Source: JAFDZO01 sp044226845
GTDB taxonomy: Bacteria; Bacteroidota; Ignavibacteria; Tepidaquicellales; Tepidaquicellaceae
Assembly (NCBI GenBank): GCA_044226845.1
Contig: JBGAGG010000005.1
Span: forward strand, 186,001 to 250,000
Direction of reading: 5' to 3'
DNA length: 64,000 bases
Shown here one piece after another: positions 53,054 to 63,579 of the stretch. Every line of letters starts with the position of its first letter. The stretch's first letter is position 1. The notes beneath the pieces were generated by a model that saw only the letters and a list, made by a program, of their open reading frames with translations, was not told the origin of the DNA and searched no databases. Made by a program: the position numbers and the translations under genes.

Positions 53054-53301
53054 TTTATAACAAAAAAATGTAAGAAATAATTCTGTAATAAAGATACGCA
53101 GCTAGTGCAGTGACGGATTTAATTTTACTCTATCGATTTTTATTTAAAGAATTATTAAATTGCATCATTATTTTCAGGATTGGCACATCTTCTCTATTAC
53201 ATCTGCAAAGCCTTGCAGATGATATATTACCATCCACATTGAAATTATTTATTAAAGTTTTAAATGAACTGGTAACTCTACTAATTTAAAAATTCCCCCT
53301 A

Positions 53302-56300
53302 TTGAAAAAAGTAATATCGCTTGCGATTTTTACCGCGTGTTTTATTATAAACACGGCGGCGTTCACTCAAATACCGATTCTTTACTATGATTTCGAAAAC
53401 AATGCATCGCGCATTTCTTTTGAAAATATTGTAGAGCTGAATATAAATTCCGGCAGCGGTGCGCTTTCAAAAATCGGCGGCGCAGGCTCGCAGATTACAA
53501 TTATTGGAACATCCGGCGCGGGATTATATAACGGAGGTATTGTTGCAGGACAAGGTCTTACAACAGCAGATGGTGGCTGGTTTGTTTCAGATTCTGATCC
53601 CGGCCTTGGAGCTGGAAATTACTATCAGTTTACGGTTAATACTTCAGGCTTCAGTGGTTTATCAATTTCATTCGACAATGCAGCCTCTTCAAACGGTCCT
53701 GCTAAAGTTGGAGTTTTGTGGAGCTCAAACGGAGTTACATATAATACTGCTTCAACTTCATCTGTCTTAACCGGAAACGCGTCATTCATAAATTCCGGCC
53801 AATTCTCTCTGCCTTCCGGCGCGGATAACTCAGCAGCTGTTACAATTAAAATTTATGCTTATTCGGGAAATGCTTCTGATAGAGCAGGCAGAAATTCTTT
53901 TTCTGAGAGCGGAACATTCAGTATTGATAATCTTACCGTATACGCCTCGTCACTTGTTACAAATGCCGGTTCAAAAACTTTAATAAATGAAAACTCTTTT
54001 TATACAGGGATTACTTCGGGTTTAACGGTGGATCTAATTCAACAAAAGAGCTTTACTATTAATAGCGGAGCATCAGCTATATTATCAAGCAATGTGTTAT
54101 TGGGAAACAGTAATACCTGGAGAGTTCGCAGCGGCGGACTCTTATCCTTTGGGAATAATTCTATAGTAGAAACAGGTTCATCTTCATTTGTTTTGGATTC
54201 TGCAGGTACTTTAGAGATCGGTTCGTCAAACGGAATTGCTGCTTTGGAATCTTTAGGAAATGTTCAGACTACTATCAGAAGTTTCAGTAAGTATGGTAAT
54301 TATATTTATAACGGAACAGATATTCAATCTACGGGTAGTGCCTTGCCGGATAGCGTAAATAATCTCACAATAAATAATTCAACCGGAGTCACCTTAACTT
54401 CTTCAGCACATGTTTCAGGTACGTTAATATTAACAGACGGAATTTTTTCAGTAGGAGCAAACACTTTATCCATTGTGAGAGCAATACAGGGAACACGAAC
54501 AAACTTATCAACTTCTACTTTATCAAATCTTACTATCGGCGGTACGGGAAACGGAATAGTAATTCCTTTAACTGTGTCGGAGCTGCATAATTTAACGATA
54601 ACTAATTTTCAATCAGCCGGTGTATTGATACAGGGAGATATTAATATAAATAATGGTACGGCTAATATTTCAGGATTTATAAAACTTTCTAATTCTATTT
54701 TACGTGGAATTAATAATAGTACACTTTCCGGTAACGGTGTAATAAGTTTCAGAGGTGAAATGAACTCACAAATCTCAGGTTTCACTAATAATTCTTTTAT
54801 AGGTGCAGATGGAGGTACATACAGTTTTGTTGGCTCGTCAGCTCAAACAATTCCTTCAGGTACATATTCAAATTTACAGGCAGTGAATGCAGAAGGAATT
54901 AATTTGGAAGGGGAGATTATAGTTACAGGAGTTATGACTTTAAACGGCACGGTAAATATGGGTTCTGCGTCTCTTACTATTCGAAATCCATTTACAGGAA
55001 CGTTGGCTAATCTCATCGGCACTTCAAGTTCGAACTTAATTATAAGCGGCAGTGCCTCCAATATTCATATTCCGGCAAGTTTAAGTGAACTGCATAATCT
55101 TCAAATTGATAATAATCAGATTATTACGGCTGATGGAGATATCAAAATCAATGGAACACTCACACTCGGTGAAAACGCAGGATTTCTTAATATGGGAAGT
55201 AATACATTAGAGATAGGAACATCTTCATCTTCCTTGGGAAATATTTCGAGACAAGGAGGTTCAATCAGAGGAAAATTAAAAAGATGGTTTGCTCCTTCTG
55301 TTGTTTCGAATGTAATATTTCCGTTAGATAATGGTTCAGGTACATCTTCCGAAGTCAGTATTAGTTTTTCATCAGCGCCTGCGGGTGGAACATTGACTGC
55401 TGCATTTCATTCTTCCGGTGCAGGGGTTCTTCCAATCGGACCCAACGGAGTCGACAGGTATTTCGATGCTACAGCTGTTATGGGTGTTAATCTAATAAAT
55501 ATCGCACCAATATACTGGTCTTTAGATGCGGGTGACGGACTTACAGGCGGAGTTTATAATCTGGATTTGATTGGAGATGGTTTAAATGTCGGATTAAATT
55601 CTGTGGGTAATTATAGATATATCTCAGTAATTAAAAGAACCAACCAAAATAATCCATGGACTTGGATTGGCAACAACCACTCTCCCACTACAGGAACAAA
55701 TATAAATCCCGTGCTGCATTATACAGGCGGGACATCCTTTTCTGATTTTGGAATTGCAGGAAATATAGATAACAGTCTTCTTCCTGTTGAGCTAATTTCT
55801 TTTACTTCAAATGTAAACCAAGCAAATGTTACATTGAGCTGGTCAACTTCTTTTGAAAACAATAATGCAGGATTTGATATAGAAAGAAAAACCTCCGTTG
55901 AAAGCTGGAGTAAAATTGGAAATGTTCAGGGAAAAGGCAATGTGAATTCTTTCAGTAAATATTTATATGAAGATAGAAATTTACAGTCAGGAAAATACCA
56001 TTACAGATTAAAGCAAATAGATTGCAACGGCAATTACAAATACTATGAATTGACCAATGAAGTTATAATAGGAACTCCTAAAAATTTTTCATTGTCACAA
56101 AATTATCCAAATCCATTTAATCCTTCAACTACAATCAGATATGAATTACCATCATTAAATTTTGTATCATTCAAAATATATGATATGATTGGAAGGGAAG
56201 TTATAATTTTAATCAATCAATTTCAGGAACCGGGATTTTATAATATTAACTTTGATGCATCTAAATTACCAGGTGGAATTTATTTTTATAAAATTCAGGC

Positions 56301-56343
56301 AGGAAAATTTTCCTCAGTAAAGAAGCTTTTGTTGCTGAAGTAA
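53302..56343 (+). CDS. Giant T9SS-sorted surface protein, 1013 aa
   Basis: TTG start at 53302; signal peptide 1-22 ('NTAAFTQ'). Residues about 30-220 look like a carbohydrate-binding-type sandwich. Residues about 250-650 contain many short beta-helix-like strands of 'LTITN' / 'LTIGTSSS' character. 'KRWFAPSVVSNVIFPLDNG' (about 655-675) opens a conserved block also found in the gene at 57411. FnIII-like 'LPVELISFTS' begins near 826, and a T9SS sorting domain near 930 ('NYPNPFNPSTTI', 'GGIYFYKIQAG'). Function unknown; an outer-surface structural or adhesive role is inferred. Confidence 0.8.
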   Translation: MKKVISLAIFTACFIINTAAFTQIPILYYDFENNASRISFENIVELNINSGSGALSKIGGAGSQITIIGTSGAGLYNGGIVAGQGLTTADGGWFVSDSDPGLGAGNYYQFTVNTSGFSGLSISFDNAASSNGPAKVGVLWSSNGVTYNTASTSSVLTGNASFINSGQFSLPSGADNSAAVTIKIYAYSGNASDRAGRNSFSESGTFSIDNLTVYASSLVTNAGSKTLINENSFYTGITSGLTVDLIQQKSFTINSGASAILSSNVLLGNSNTWRVRSGGLLSFGNNSIVETGSSSFVLDSAGTLEIGSSNGIAALESLGNVQTTIRSFSKYGNYIYNGTDIQSTGSALPDSVNNLTINNSTGVTLTSSAHVSGTLILTDGIFSVGANTLSIVRAIQGTRTNLSTSTLSNLTIGGTGNGIVIPLTVSELHNLTITNFQSAGVLIQGDININNGTANISGFIKLSNSILRGINNSTLSGNGVISFRGEMNSQISGFTNNSFIGADGGTYSFVGSSAQTIPSGTYSNLQAVNAEGINLEGEIIVTGVMTLNGTVNMGSASLTIRNPFTGTLANLIGTSSSNLIISGSASNIHIPASLSELHNLQIDNNQIITADGDIKINGTLTLGENAGFLNMGSNTLEIGTSSSSLGNISRQGGSIRGKLKRWFAPSVVSNVIFPLDNGSGTSSEVSISFSSAPAGGTLTAAFHSSGAGVLPIGPNGVDRYFDATAVMGVNLINIAPIYWSLDAGDGLTGGVYNLDLIGDGLNVGLNSVGNYRYISVIKRTNQNNPWTWIGNNHSPTTGTNINPVLHYTGGTSFSDFGIAGNIDNSLLPVELISFTSNVNQANVTLSWSTSFENNNAGFDIERKTSVESWSKIGNVQGKGNVNSFSKYLYEDRNLQSGKYHYRLKQIDCNGNYKYYELTNEVIIGTPKNFSLSQNYPNPFNPSTTIRYELPSLNFVSFKIYDMIGREVIILINQFQEPGFYNINFDASKLPGGIYFYKIQAGKFSSVKKLLLLK

Positions 56344-57410
56344 AGATTAACCTTTTATTTATAAGATTTTTATGGTGATACTACGAGTTATTTTATACTT
56401 TCCTCAATCACAATAATTTAAGGAATAAGAGATTAAATTTTAGACCACTTGGGTAATTCTTTCATGATTTCTTTCTATAATATTGAAGTGATGTTTACCC
56501 ATTATTCCATAGAAATAATACTTGGGATTGCATTAACTGACTTAATACCAATTTTTCAGCCGCTACTTTTTTAGTACTCATCATAATAACATTACTGCCT
56601 TCGAATAGGATTATTCACAATTAGTCTTAGATTTCTGCAACCTTCAAGCCACAATAAATCTATATACTACACAATTCAAAAAAACAATAATTTGTACAGA
56701 TTTCAAGAGGATTTTTAAGAGTTATAAATCATTGTTTATTATGTCTATAGGCAGAAAAATTTTACAAAAACAACAGGATTTTATTGTAATATCTTTTTGA
56801 TATTATCAGATCAAAATAGTATTTTGGTACAGATTCAGAATAAATGAATTCGAGTAATAATTAGTAAATAAATTAAAAAAATTTTCTATTGAAAAAAACA
56901 TGAGGCCATTACTTTTTCTTTACTTTTTCACTTTAATTTTTTCACTATCATTCTTTGCCATAATTCAAATTACCCGTGGAATAGAAATTATCATAAAAAA
57001 GTTTTACCCATAATTTATTTTTTTTTTAATTTTAAATCGGCTAAATCTGCGATGAAATATTATTCTCAATTGGATTTTTGCTTTGGGTTTTATTAAACTG
57101 AACTTCTTAGAGAAATCTTAGTTGTACTTTTATACTTTACACTATAACCATACATCTCAATCTTTATTATTATAATACGGCATGGTAAATGCTTAATATC
57201 TAATTGTTAAGTTCATTTATCGTTGTTAAGAAAGAGAATATTCTTTCAAATCTACAAATCTACAAATCTACAAATCTACAAATCTACAAATCACAATATC
57301 CGGGCACCAAATCTCATCTCCATACATTTTAAAGACACTAATAATGGCTTTTAACTGAAAGTGTTATTCCGATGATTTCATTTTATTATAGCATTACTTA
57401 AAATTTATTT
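56344..57410. other. Long AT-rich non-coding region with octamer array
   Basis: About 1070 nt between two paralogous surface-protein genes. Nothing is recognised except five tandem copies of AAATCTAC (57248-57287, plus a partial copy) about 120 nt before the next start. A 37-codon frame at 56900-57013 encodes a hydrophobic peptide and could be the remnant of a signal peptide. Confidence 0.55.
57248..57292. repeat. Tandem octamer (AAATCTAC)5
   Basis: Five perfect copies and a sixth partial copy (AAATC). Located 119 nt upstream of the surface-protein start. The repeat number may vary between cells. Confidence 0.85.
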
Positions 57411-60293
57411 ATGAAAAAGATACTCTATACAATTTGTTTTTTACTTTTCCTTACGCATGTAAGCTTTGGCACAACATATTATGCGCAGGGTAATTCGAAT
57501 CCGAATGTTACAACTAACTGGAACACTATTCCGGCAGGTGGAGGGACATCTCCCGTTGATTTTACTTCCGGTGTTAATGATATTTTTCAAATACAGGCAG
57601 GTCATACGATGACTCTTACCGGCTCTGCGTGGACAATTTCAGGAACAGGTTTATGCCAGGTTGATAGCGGAGCCACACTTATCTGCTCTACATCTCTTTT
57701 CACAACGGGATTAACTATTGCAAAAGGCGGAGTACTTAATGCTACTGCAACTGTTGGAGTCAATAACGGGCAGACGGGATTTGATTTTATTTTAGGCGGA
57801 GTTTACAAAAACTCGGGAAGCACTGCTTATGGCAGCGGAGCTACAGGAACATGCACATCTACCGGTAAATTTCAGCTTGCTGCAACAACAACAGCAGGAA
57901 CTATTCCCGTATTAACATGGGACCCTGCTTCAATACTTGAAATTGTTGGTTATACTTCTTTTACAGGCAATATGGCATGGGGAAATCAAACGTTCGGAAA
58001 TGTTATCTGGAACTGTCCTAGTCAGACAGGTACTCCTACCGCAAATTCAACACTCAGGACTATTAAAGGGGATTTAACGATTACAAGTATGGGTACAGGT
58101 TCATTAAGACTTTTTGCGAACACCGCAGCTACATTAAATATATCAGGAAATCTGAAAATGGATGCCGGTAATCTTGGATTAGTTAGCGGCAGTTCAGCTT
58201 CAACAATTAATGTTGCGGGAAATGTTACAGTTAATGGCGGCGCCTTGAAAATTGGAACCTCGACATTACAAAGTAATAGTGCCAGACTTTCAGTAACAGG
58301 GAATGTTGTAATAAACGGCGGTACGATTGATTTTAAAGACGCTAACGCGGTATCAGGTTCTAACATATTTGAGGTCGGGGGGAATCTGAGCATAACAACG
58401 GGAACACTTACTCAAACAGGAAATACGCTAGGTACGGAAGGTTCGTTAAAATTTATTGATACTACAGCATGGATTTCAGGAGGAACTTTTACCAATACTT
58501 ACATCAATACAATTGTTAATGCAAATTCTATGCTTACATTAATTAATGACTTTTCTATAGCAGCATCACGCTCTATGACAGTAAACGGAGTTTTGAATAC
58601 TACTGACAAATCAATTTCAGGCGCAGGAATTTTTGTTCTTGCAGCGACAGGAACATTAAAAAGCGGTAATGCAATAGGTATAGACGGAAGTATTACACTC
58701 TTGGGTACAAAAACTTTTACAAGCGGAGCAGGGTATATATTTAACGGAGCAATTGCGCAGACAACAGGAACATCTTTACCGGCAGCAATTGCAGGTGAAT
58801 TAACTTTTTCTAATACGGGTGAAGTTATAATTTTATCACAGTCAACTTCAAATACAGGTACTACTACGGTTGGTACAGGCGCAATAGTTGATATTGCAAA
58901 TTTTAATATGACGGGTTCGGGGGGCGCATCTGTTTTAACAGGTTCAGGAAAAATAAGATTATCAGGAGATATTACTACACAGATAACGGGATATAACTCG
59001 AATACTTTTACAGGCGTATATGAGTTCACGGGGTCCTCGCAATCTATTCCTGCCGGAACATACACCCGTTTAGTAATTTCCGGAAGTAATGTATCATTGA
59101 GCGGCAATGTCACAATTTCAGATACTCTTTTTTTATCCAACGGTCTTTTAAATACCGGTGCGAATACTTTAACAATCGGAACTTCTAATTCGAACGTTGG
59201 TATTATTGAAAGAACGGGCGGTTCTATAAATGGAATTATTAAAAGATGGTTTGCTCCTTCACTAGTTAATAACGTTATATTTCCCTTAGATAACGGGTCA
59301 GGTTCATATGTGGAAGCAAAGATAAGCTTTACAGTCGCTCCTGCAACAGGTGGGACATTAACTGCAGTTTACCATACATCCGGTTCAGGAACATTACCCG
59401 ATCAGGGTGATGGTAATTATATCCCTGCGCCTGAGCTTGGAGTAAATTTTATTAATCTTACTCCTCAATACTGGAGTATAACTGCTGCGGACGGACTTGA
59501 ATCAAACGCAGGCACTTACGGCATCGGACTGATTGCTAATGATATGAATGTAAGCACTTCTAATTATCAATACACAGGCATTGTAAAAAGAACAGATAAT
59601 ACTCAGCCCTGGGCTTGGAATTTTGCTAATCATGTAACGACAACAAGCCCATCGGCGATTCCTACTTTAGGAGGAATCGGCTTTTCAACTTTCTCTGATT
59701 TTGCAATTGGTGGTAATGTAGATAATCTTTTACCAGTTGAACTTGAATCGTTTTCATCAACAATTAGCGGACAGAATGTAATACTTAACTGGATTACTAT
59801 TTCCGAACTGAATAATGCAGGTTATGATATTGAAAGAAAAAGTATTACAAACGGTTGGATAAAGATTGGAAATGTTATTGGACACGGGACAATAAATACT
59901 TCAAACAGTTACACATTCTCGGATAAGAATCTTTCATCCGGAAAGTATAATTACAGATTGAAGCAAATAGATTTCAACGGTAACTATAAGTATTATGAAC
60001 TTTCGAATGAAGTTATAATTGGAACACCGGAAAAATATTCATTATCTCAAAACTATCCAAATCCATTTAATCCTTCAACAACCATTAATTATGAATTACC
60101 AAAATCAAATTTTGTTAGTTTAAAAATTTATGATATGATGGGAAGGGAAGTTGCAAATTTAGTAAACCAAACTCAGGATGCAGGATTCTACACTGTTAAA
60201 TTTGATGCATCAAAACTTTCAAGCGGAATTTATTTTTATAAAATTCAGGCAGGAGATTTTTCCTCAGTAAAGAAATTTATGCTTGTGAAGTAA
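57411..60293 (+). CDS. Giant T9SS-sorted surface protein, 960 aa (paralog)
   Basis: ATG start and signal peptide (about 1-20, 'SFG'). The N-terminal part is a strand-rich repeat region ('LTITSMGTGSLRLF', 'GNVTVNGGALKIGTS', 'GNVVINGGTIDFK', 'GNLSITTGTLTQ') with the regular 25-35-residue spacing of a beta-helix. 'KRWFAPSLVNNVIFPLDNGSG' (about 610-630; key parts quoted) opens a block shared with the preceding surface gene. FnIII-like 'LPVELESFSS' begins near 773 and the T9SS sorting domain near 876 ('NYPNPFNPSTTI', 'SGIYFYKIQAG'). Function unknown; a cell-surface polymer or adhesin is inferred. Confidence 0.82.
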   Translation: MKKILYTICFLLFLTHVSFGTTYYAQGNSNPNVTTNWNTIPAGGGTSPVDFTSGVNDIFQIQAGHTMTLTGSAWTISGTGLCQVDSGATLICSTSLFTTGLTIAKGGVLNATATVGVNNGQTGFDFILGGVYKNSGSTAYGSGATGTCTSTGKFQLAATTTAGTIPVLTWDPASILEIVGYTSFTGNMAWGNQTFGNVIWNCPSQTGTPTANSTLRTIKGDLTITSMGTGSLRLFANTAATLNISGNLKMDAGNLGLVSGSSASTINVAGNVTVNGGALKIGTSTLQSNSARLSVTGNVVINGGTIDFKDANAVSGSNIFEVGGNLSITTGTLTQTGNTLGTEGSLKFIDTTAWISGGTFTNTYINTIVNANSMLTLINDFSIAASRSMTVNGVLNTTDKSISGAGIFVLAATGTLKSGNAIGIDGSITLLGTKTFTSGAGYIFNGAIAQTTGTSLPAAIAGELTFSNTGEVIILSQSTSNTGTTTVGTGAIVDIANFNMTGSGGASVLTGSGKIRLSGDITTQITGYNSNTFTGVYEFTGSSQSIPAGTYTRLVISGSNVSLSGNVTISDTLFLSNGLLNTGANTLTIGTSNSNVGIIERTGGSINGIIKRWFAPSLVNNVIFPLDNGSGSYVEAKISFTVAPATGGTLTAVYHTSGSGTLPDQGDGNYIPAPELGVNFINLTPQYWSITAADGLESNAGTYGIGLIANDMNVSTSNYQYTGIVKRTDNTQPWAWNFANHVTTTSPSAIPTLGGIGFSTFSDFAIGGNVDNLLPVELESFSSTISGQNVILNWITISELNNAGYDIERKSITNGWIKIGNVIGHGTINTSNSYTFSDKNLSSGKYNYRLKQIDFNGNYKYYELSNEVIIGTPEKYSLSQNYPNPFNPSTTINYELPKSNFVSLKIYDMMGREVANLVNQTQDAGFYTVKFDASKLSSGIYFYKIQAGDFSSVKKFMLVK

Positions 60294-60366
60294 ATAAAAT
60301 TTAGAAACTTATTCCTCCAATCCTCTTTCTGCCTTTTCAGGAGGAAGTTTGGGGTATAACAAAACC

Positions 60367-60400
60367 AAAAGCCCTGAGGGAGTTTCCTTCAGGGCTTTTT
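60367..60400. terminator. Bidirectional terminator between convergent genes
   Basis: AAAAGCCCTGAGGG pairs with CCTTCAGGGCTTTT around a short loop with one G-T pair, flanked by T runs on the plus strand and A-rich DNA on the other side. Serves the surface-protein gene and the convergent RND gene. Confidence 0.85.
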
Positions 60401-60451
60401 ATTTAAATCTGTTTAAGAAGATAATATTTCATAATAAGAATTATCCGGAAT

Positions 60452-63400
60452 TTACGATGAAGGTGCTATAATTTCTCCGTGAGATTTTTCAATAGCATCC
60501 GGCTCTTCATCCTCAATTACATTTGGCTTTGATTTCGCGATGTAAGAATAAATTGCAGGCACAATAAAGAGAGTTAAGAAAGTCGAGAATAATAATCCGC
60601 CAACAACTGAAATTCCTAATGAAACACGGCTGCCTGCACCGAAGCCTAAAGCTATAGGAAGAATTCCTAAAGTTGTAGCAAGTGTAGTCATAATAATAGG
60701 TCTGAACCTTGCTTCTGCTGATTCTATTACTGCTTCAAGTTTGGTGCGGCCTTCCTGCTTTCTCTGATTGGCAAACTCAACTATCAGAATGGCATTTTTT
60801 GTAACAAGTCCGACAAGCATAATAATTCCTATCTGACTGAATATATTCATCGTCTGATCTGTAAGCCATAAGCTTAATATTGCTCCTGTTATTGCTAAAG
60901 GAACTGTAAGTAATATTATAAACGGGTCAATGAAGCTTTCAAATTGCGCAGCAAGAACCAGAAAGATAATTACAATCGCAAACACAAAAGTGAATAGCAG
61001 ACTTGAAGAGCTTTCTGCAAAATCTCTTGATTCTCCCGTAAGGGCGGTTGTAAAATTCTCAGTTAATACTTTATCTGCAACATCCTGCATAGCCTTTAAG
61101 CCGTCACCAAGTGTATTTGGCGGAACAGGTGCTGCTGTAATAGTGGCAGAAGAAAATCGGTTAAATCTGAAACGTGAAGGAGATGTAGCCTGTTCTTTTA
61201 ACATAACTAAGCTGCTCATCTGAATAAGTTCACCGCGTTTATTTTTTACATAAACGTTATCTAAGTCAGTGGGTTTATCTCTGTATTCTCTTTCAAGCTG
61301 ACCGATTATCTGATATTGTTTTTCATCCTGAATAAAGTATCCGTAACGAACCCCCGCAAGTGCGGTTTGTAACACTTGTGCTACGTCCTGAATTGAAACA
61401 CCAAGAGCATCTGCTCTGTCTCTATCTATTGTTAGCGCAATTTCGGGTTTATTTACTTTAAGATTTGCATCAACAAACTGAAGCACCGGGCTTTTCTTTG
61501 CTTCATCTAAAAACTTTGGCAGCATATTTGTGAGGCTGTCAAAATTATTTGACATAATTACAAACTGAATAGGCTGACCTCCAAACCTTGCTCCGATTGT
61601 AGGAGGCTGTGATGGCAAAGCCCTTACTCCGTAAAAATTATTTAATTCTTTTGAGAGCTGGGCAAAAACTTCTTTCTGTGTTCTCTTTCGTTCCTTCGGA
61701 TCTTTAAGGTATAAATTTAAAGTTCCGCTGTTTGTAGCTCCACCACCTCCGCCGATTGCAACCAGAGTAATAGGTGCAGAAACTTCAGGAATTGAATCTA
61801 TGATATATTGAGTCATTTCATCCATATATTTGGATGTAAACTCAAACGAGGCACCTTCAGGTGCAAGAGCAGAAATTCTGATATTTGAACGGTCTTCAAG
61901 CGGTGCAAGTTCTGATTTGATCTGTCCGCCAATTAAAAATATTATTGCTACTGATGCGATTACGAGAATAAAACTTACCCATCGGACACGCATAAATGCT
62001 TCAAGCGATTTATTATATGTTTTATTGAGCCATACAAAGAACGGCTCAGTCATTTTATAAAACTTGTTTTCTGTATCGTGCCTTTTTAAAATATATGCGC
62101 TTAGCATCGGACTTAAGCTCAATGCAACGAATGCCGAAATCAAAACTGATACGGCAATTACTACTCCGAACTCCCGAAACAGTCTTCCCGTCTGTCCCTG
62201 TATAAATAAGATAGGTAAGAATACTGCAGCTAAAGTTATTGTTGTAGAAATAACTGCGAAGTAAATTTCTTTCGCACCTTTGAACGCAGCCTGGCGCGGA
62301 CTCATTCCTTCTTCTATCTTTGCGTATATATTTTCCAGCACTACAATAGCATCATCACATACAAGACCGATTGCCAAAATTATACCTACTAAAGAAAGTA
62401 CGTTAATGGAAAAATTCAGAAGGTACATCACAAAGAACGTTGCAATGATTGAAACCGGAATTGCGATAACAGGAATAAATGTTGAACGCCAGTCCCGAAG
62501 AAATAAAAATATAATAAATACAACAAGACCAAAAGCAATAAAAATTGTTTCTTCTACTTCACTAAGAGTGCTTCTTACAAAAGTGGAGAAGTCAAATCCT
62601 AAATCTAGAACTATATCCGGAGGTACTTCTGTTTTTAACTGCTCAAGTCTTTTTCTGAATTCGTTAGAAATTTCAATTACGTTTGCTCCTGCCTGAGGAA
62701 GTACAGCAACGCCAACTCCGGGCATTCCGCTTCTTTTGAAGGAAGTTCTCTCGTTCTCGGCGCCATACTCTGCAAAACCAATATCACTGAACTTAATTAA
62801 TCTGCCGTTATCTTCTTTAATAGTTAAATTGTTGAACTGGTTTAAGTCGTATAATCTTCCGAATGTCCTTATTGTAATTTCCGTTGCCCAGCCTTCAATT
62901 TTTCCTGAAGGAAGTTCTACATTTTGTTCATTTAAAACAGACTGCACATCTAACGGCGTGATTTTATACGCAGCCATTTTGTGAGGGTCCAGACGTAATC
63001 TTACCGCTAATTTTCTTTCGCCGAATATTCTTACAGAGCCTACTCCGTTAATCGTCTGCATCCTTTCTGCAATAACGTTGGAAGCAAATTTACTTACGTC
63101 AAGTATATCCCTTGAATTACTGTAAACTGTTAAAAGTATAATCGGTGAGGCATCGGCGTCTGCTTTTTCAACAACAGGGTTATCCATATCTCTTGGTAAG
63201 CTTCTTAATGCACGGCTTACTCTGTCTCGTACATCATTGGCTGCTGATTCAAGGTCTCTTTCAAGATTGAACTCAATAGTAATAGAGCTTACACCTTCAC
63301 GTGATGTAGAAGTAAGGGTCCTTATCCCCTCAATACCATTTAAATTTTGTTCTAATGGTTCAGTAATCTGTGTTTCAATAACATCTGAGTTTGCGCCGGG

Positions 63401-63553
63401 ATAACTTGAAGTTACGGTAACAATCGGAGGGTCAATGCTGGGATATTCTCTAACCTGCAATGAGCGGAAACCCACGAATCCGAAGATAACAAGCACTATA
63501 CTTATTACCATTGCAAATACGGGTCTCTTTATGGATGTATCTGATAAACTCAA
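60452..63553 (-). CDS. RND efflux pump inner-membrane protein (HAE1/AcrB-like)
   Basis: 1033 residues from a TTG start at 63553. 'MSLSDTSIKRPVFAMVISIVLVIFG' opens TM1. The porter/docking regions are present, with 'GLVCDDAIVVLENIYAKIEEG' in TM4 (the proton-relay Asp-Asp pair; Cys replaces the usual Val) and 'LVTKNAILIVEFANQ' in TM10 (the relay Lys). Twelve membrane segments are expected. Exports hydrophobic compounds with a fusion protein and an outer-membrane channel. Neither partner is adjacent: a T9SS protein lies 26 nt upstream, and the downstream gene is convergent. The substrate is unknown. Confidence 0.93.
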   Translation of the reverse strand: MSLSDTSIKRPVFAMVISIVLVIFGFVGFRSLQVREYPSIDPPIVTVTSSYPGANSDVIETQITEPLEQNLNGIEGIRTLTSTSREGVSSITIEFNLERDLESAANDVRDRVSRALRSLPRDMDNPVVEKADADASPIILLTVYSNSRDILDVSKFASNVIAERMQTINGVGSVRIFGERKLAVRLRLDPHKMAAYKITPLDVQSVLNEQNVELPSGKIEGWATEITIRTFGRLYDLNQFNNLTIKEDNGRLIKFSDIGFAEYGAENERTSFKRSGMPGVGVAVLPQAGANVIEISNEFRKRLEQLKTEVPPDIVLDLGFDFSTFVRSTLSEVEETIFIAFGLVVFIIFLFLRDWRSTFIPVIAIPVSIIATFFVMYLLNFSINVLSLVGIILAIGLVCDDAIVVLENIYAKIEEGMSPRQAAFKGAKEIYFAVISTTITLAAVFLPILFIQGQTGRLFREFGVVIAVSVLISAFVALSLSPMLSAYILKRHDTENKFYKMTEPFFVWLNKTYNKSLEAFMRVRWVSFILVIASVAIIFLIGGQIKSELAPLEDRSNIRISALAPEGASFEFTSKYMDEMTQYIIDSIPEVSAPITLVAIGGGGGATNSGTLNLYLKDPKERKRTQKEVFAQLSKELNNFYGVRALPSQPPTIGARFGGQPIQFVIMSNNFDSLTNMLPKFLDEAKKSPVLQFVDANLKVNKPEIALTIDRDRADALGVSIQDVAQVLQTALAGVRYGYFIQDEKQYQIIGQLEREYRDKPTDLDNVYVKNKRGELIQMSSLVMLKEQATSPSRFRFNRFSSATITAAPVPPNTLGDGLKAMQDVADKVLTENFTTALTGESRDFAESSSSLLFTFVFAIVIIFLVLAAQFESFIDPFIILLTVPLAITGAILSLWLTDQTMNIFSQIGIIMLVGLVTKNAILIVEFANQRKQEGRTKLEAVIESAEARFRPIIMTTLATTLGILPIALGFGAGSRVSLGISVVGGLLFSTFLTLFIVPAIYSYIAKSKPNVIEDEEPDAIEKSHGEIIAPSS

Positions 63554-63579
63554 ATTATTCTCTTCTTAAAAAATTATGA

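Noticed and set aside
56900..57013. 37-codon hydrophobic peptide (starts MRPLLFLYFF)
   Set aside because: It is very short, sits in AT-rich DNA with no start context, and could be chance or the relic of a signal peptide; not called.
58499..59140. A 213-codon open frame on the minus strand inside the giant surface gene
   Set aside because: It runs antisense through a highly repetitive Ser/Thr/Gly-rich gene whose codon pattern leaves an open opposite frame. The product has the repeated Val/Pro/Ala composition of such shadows.
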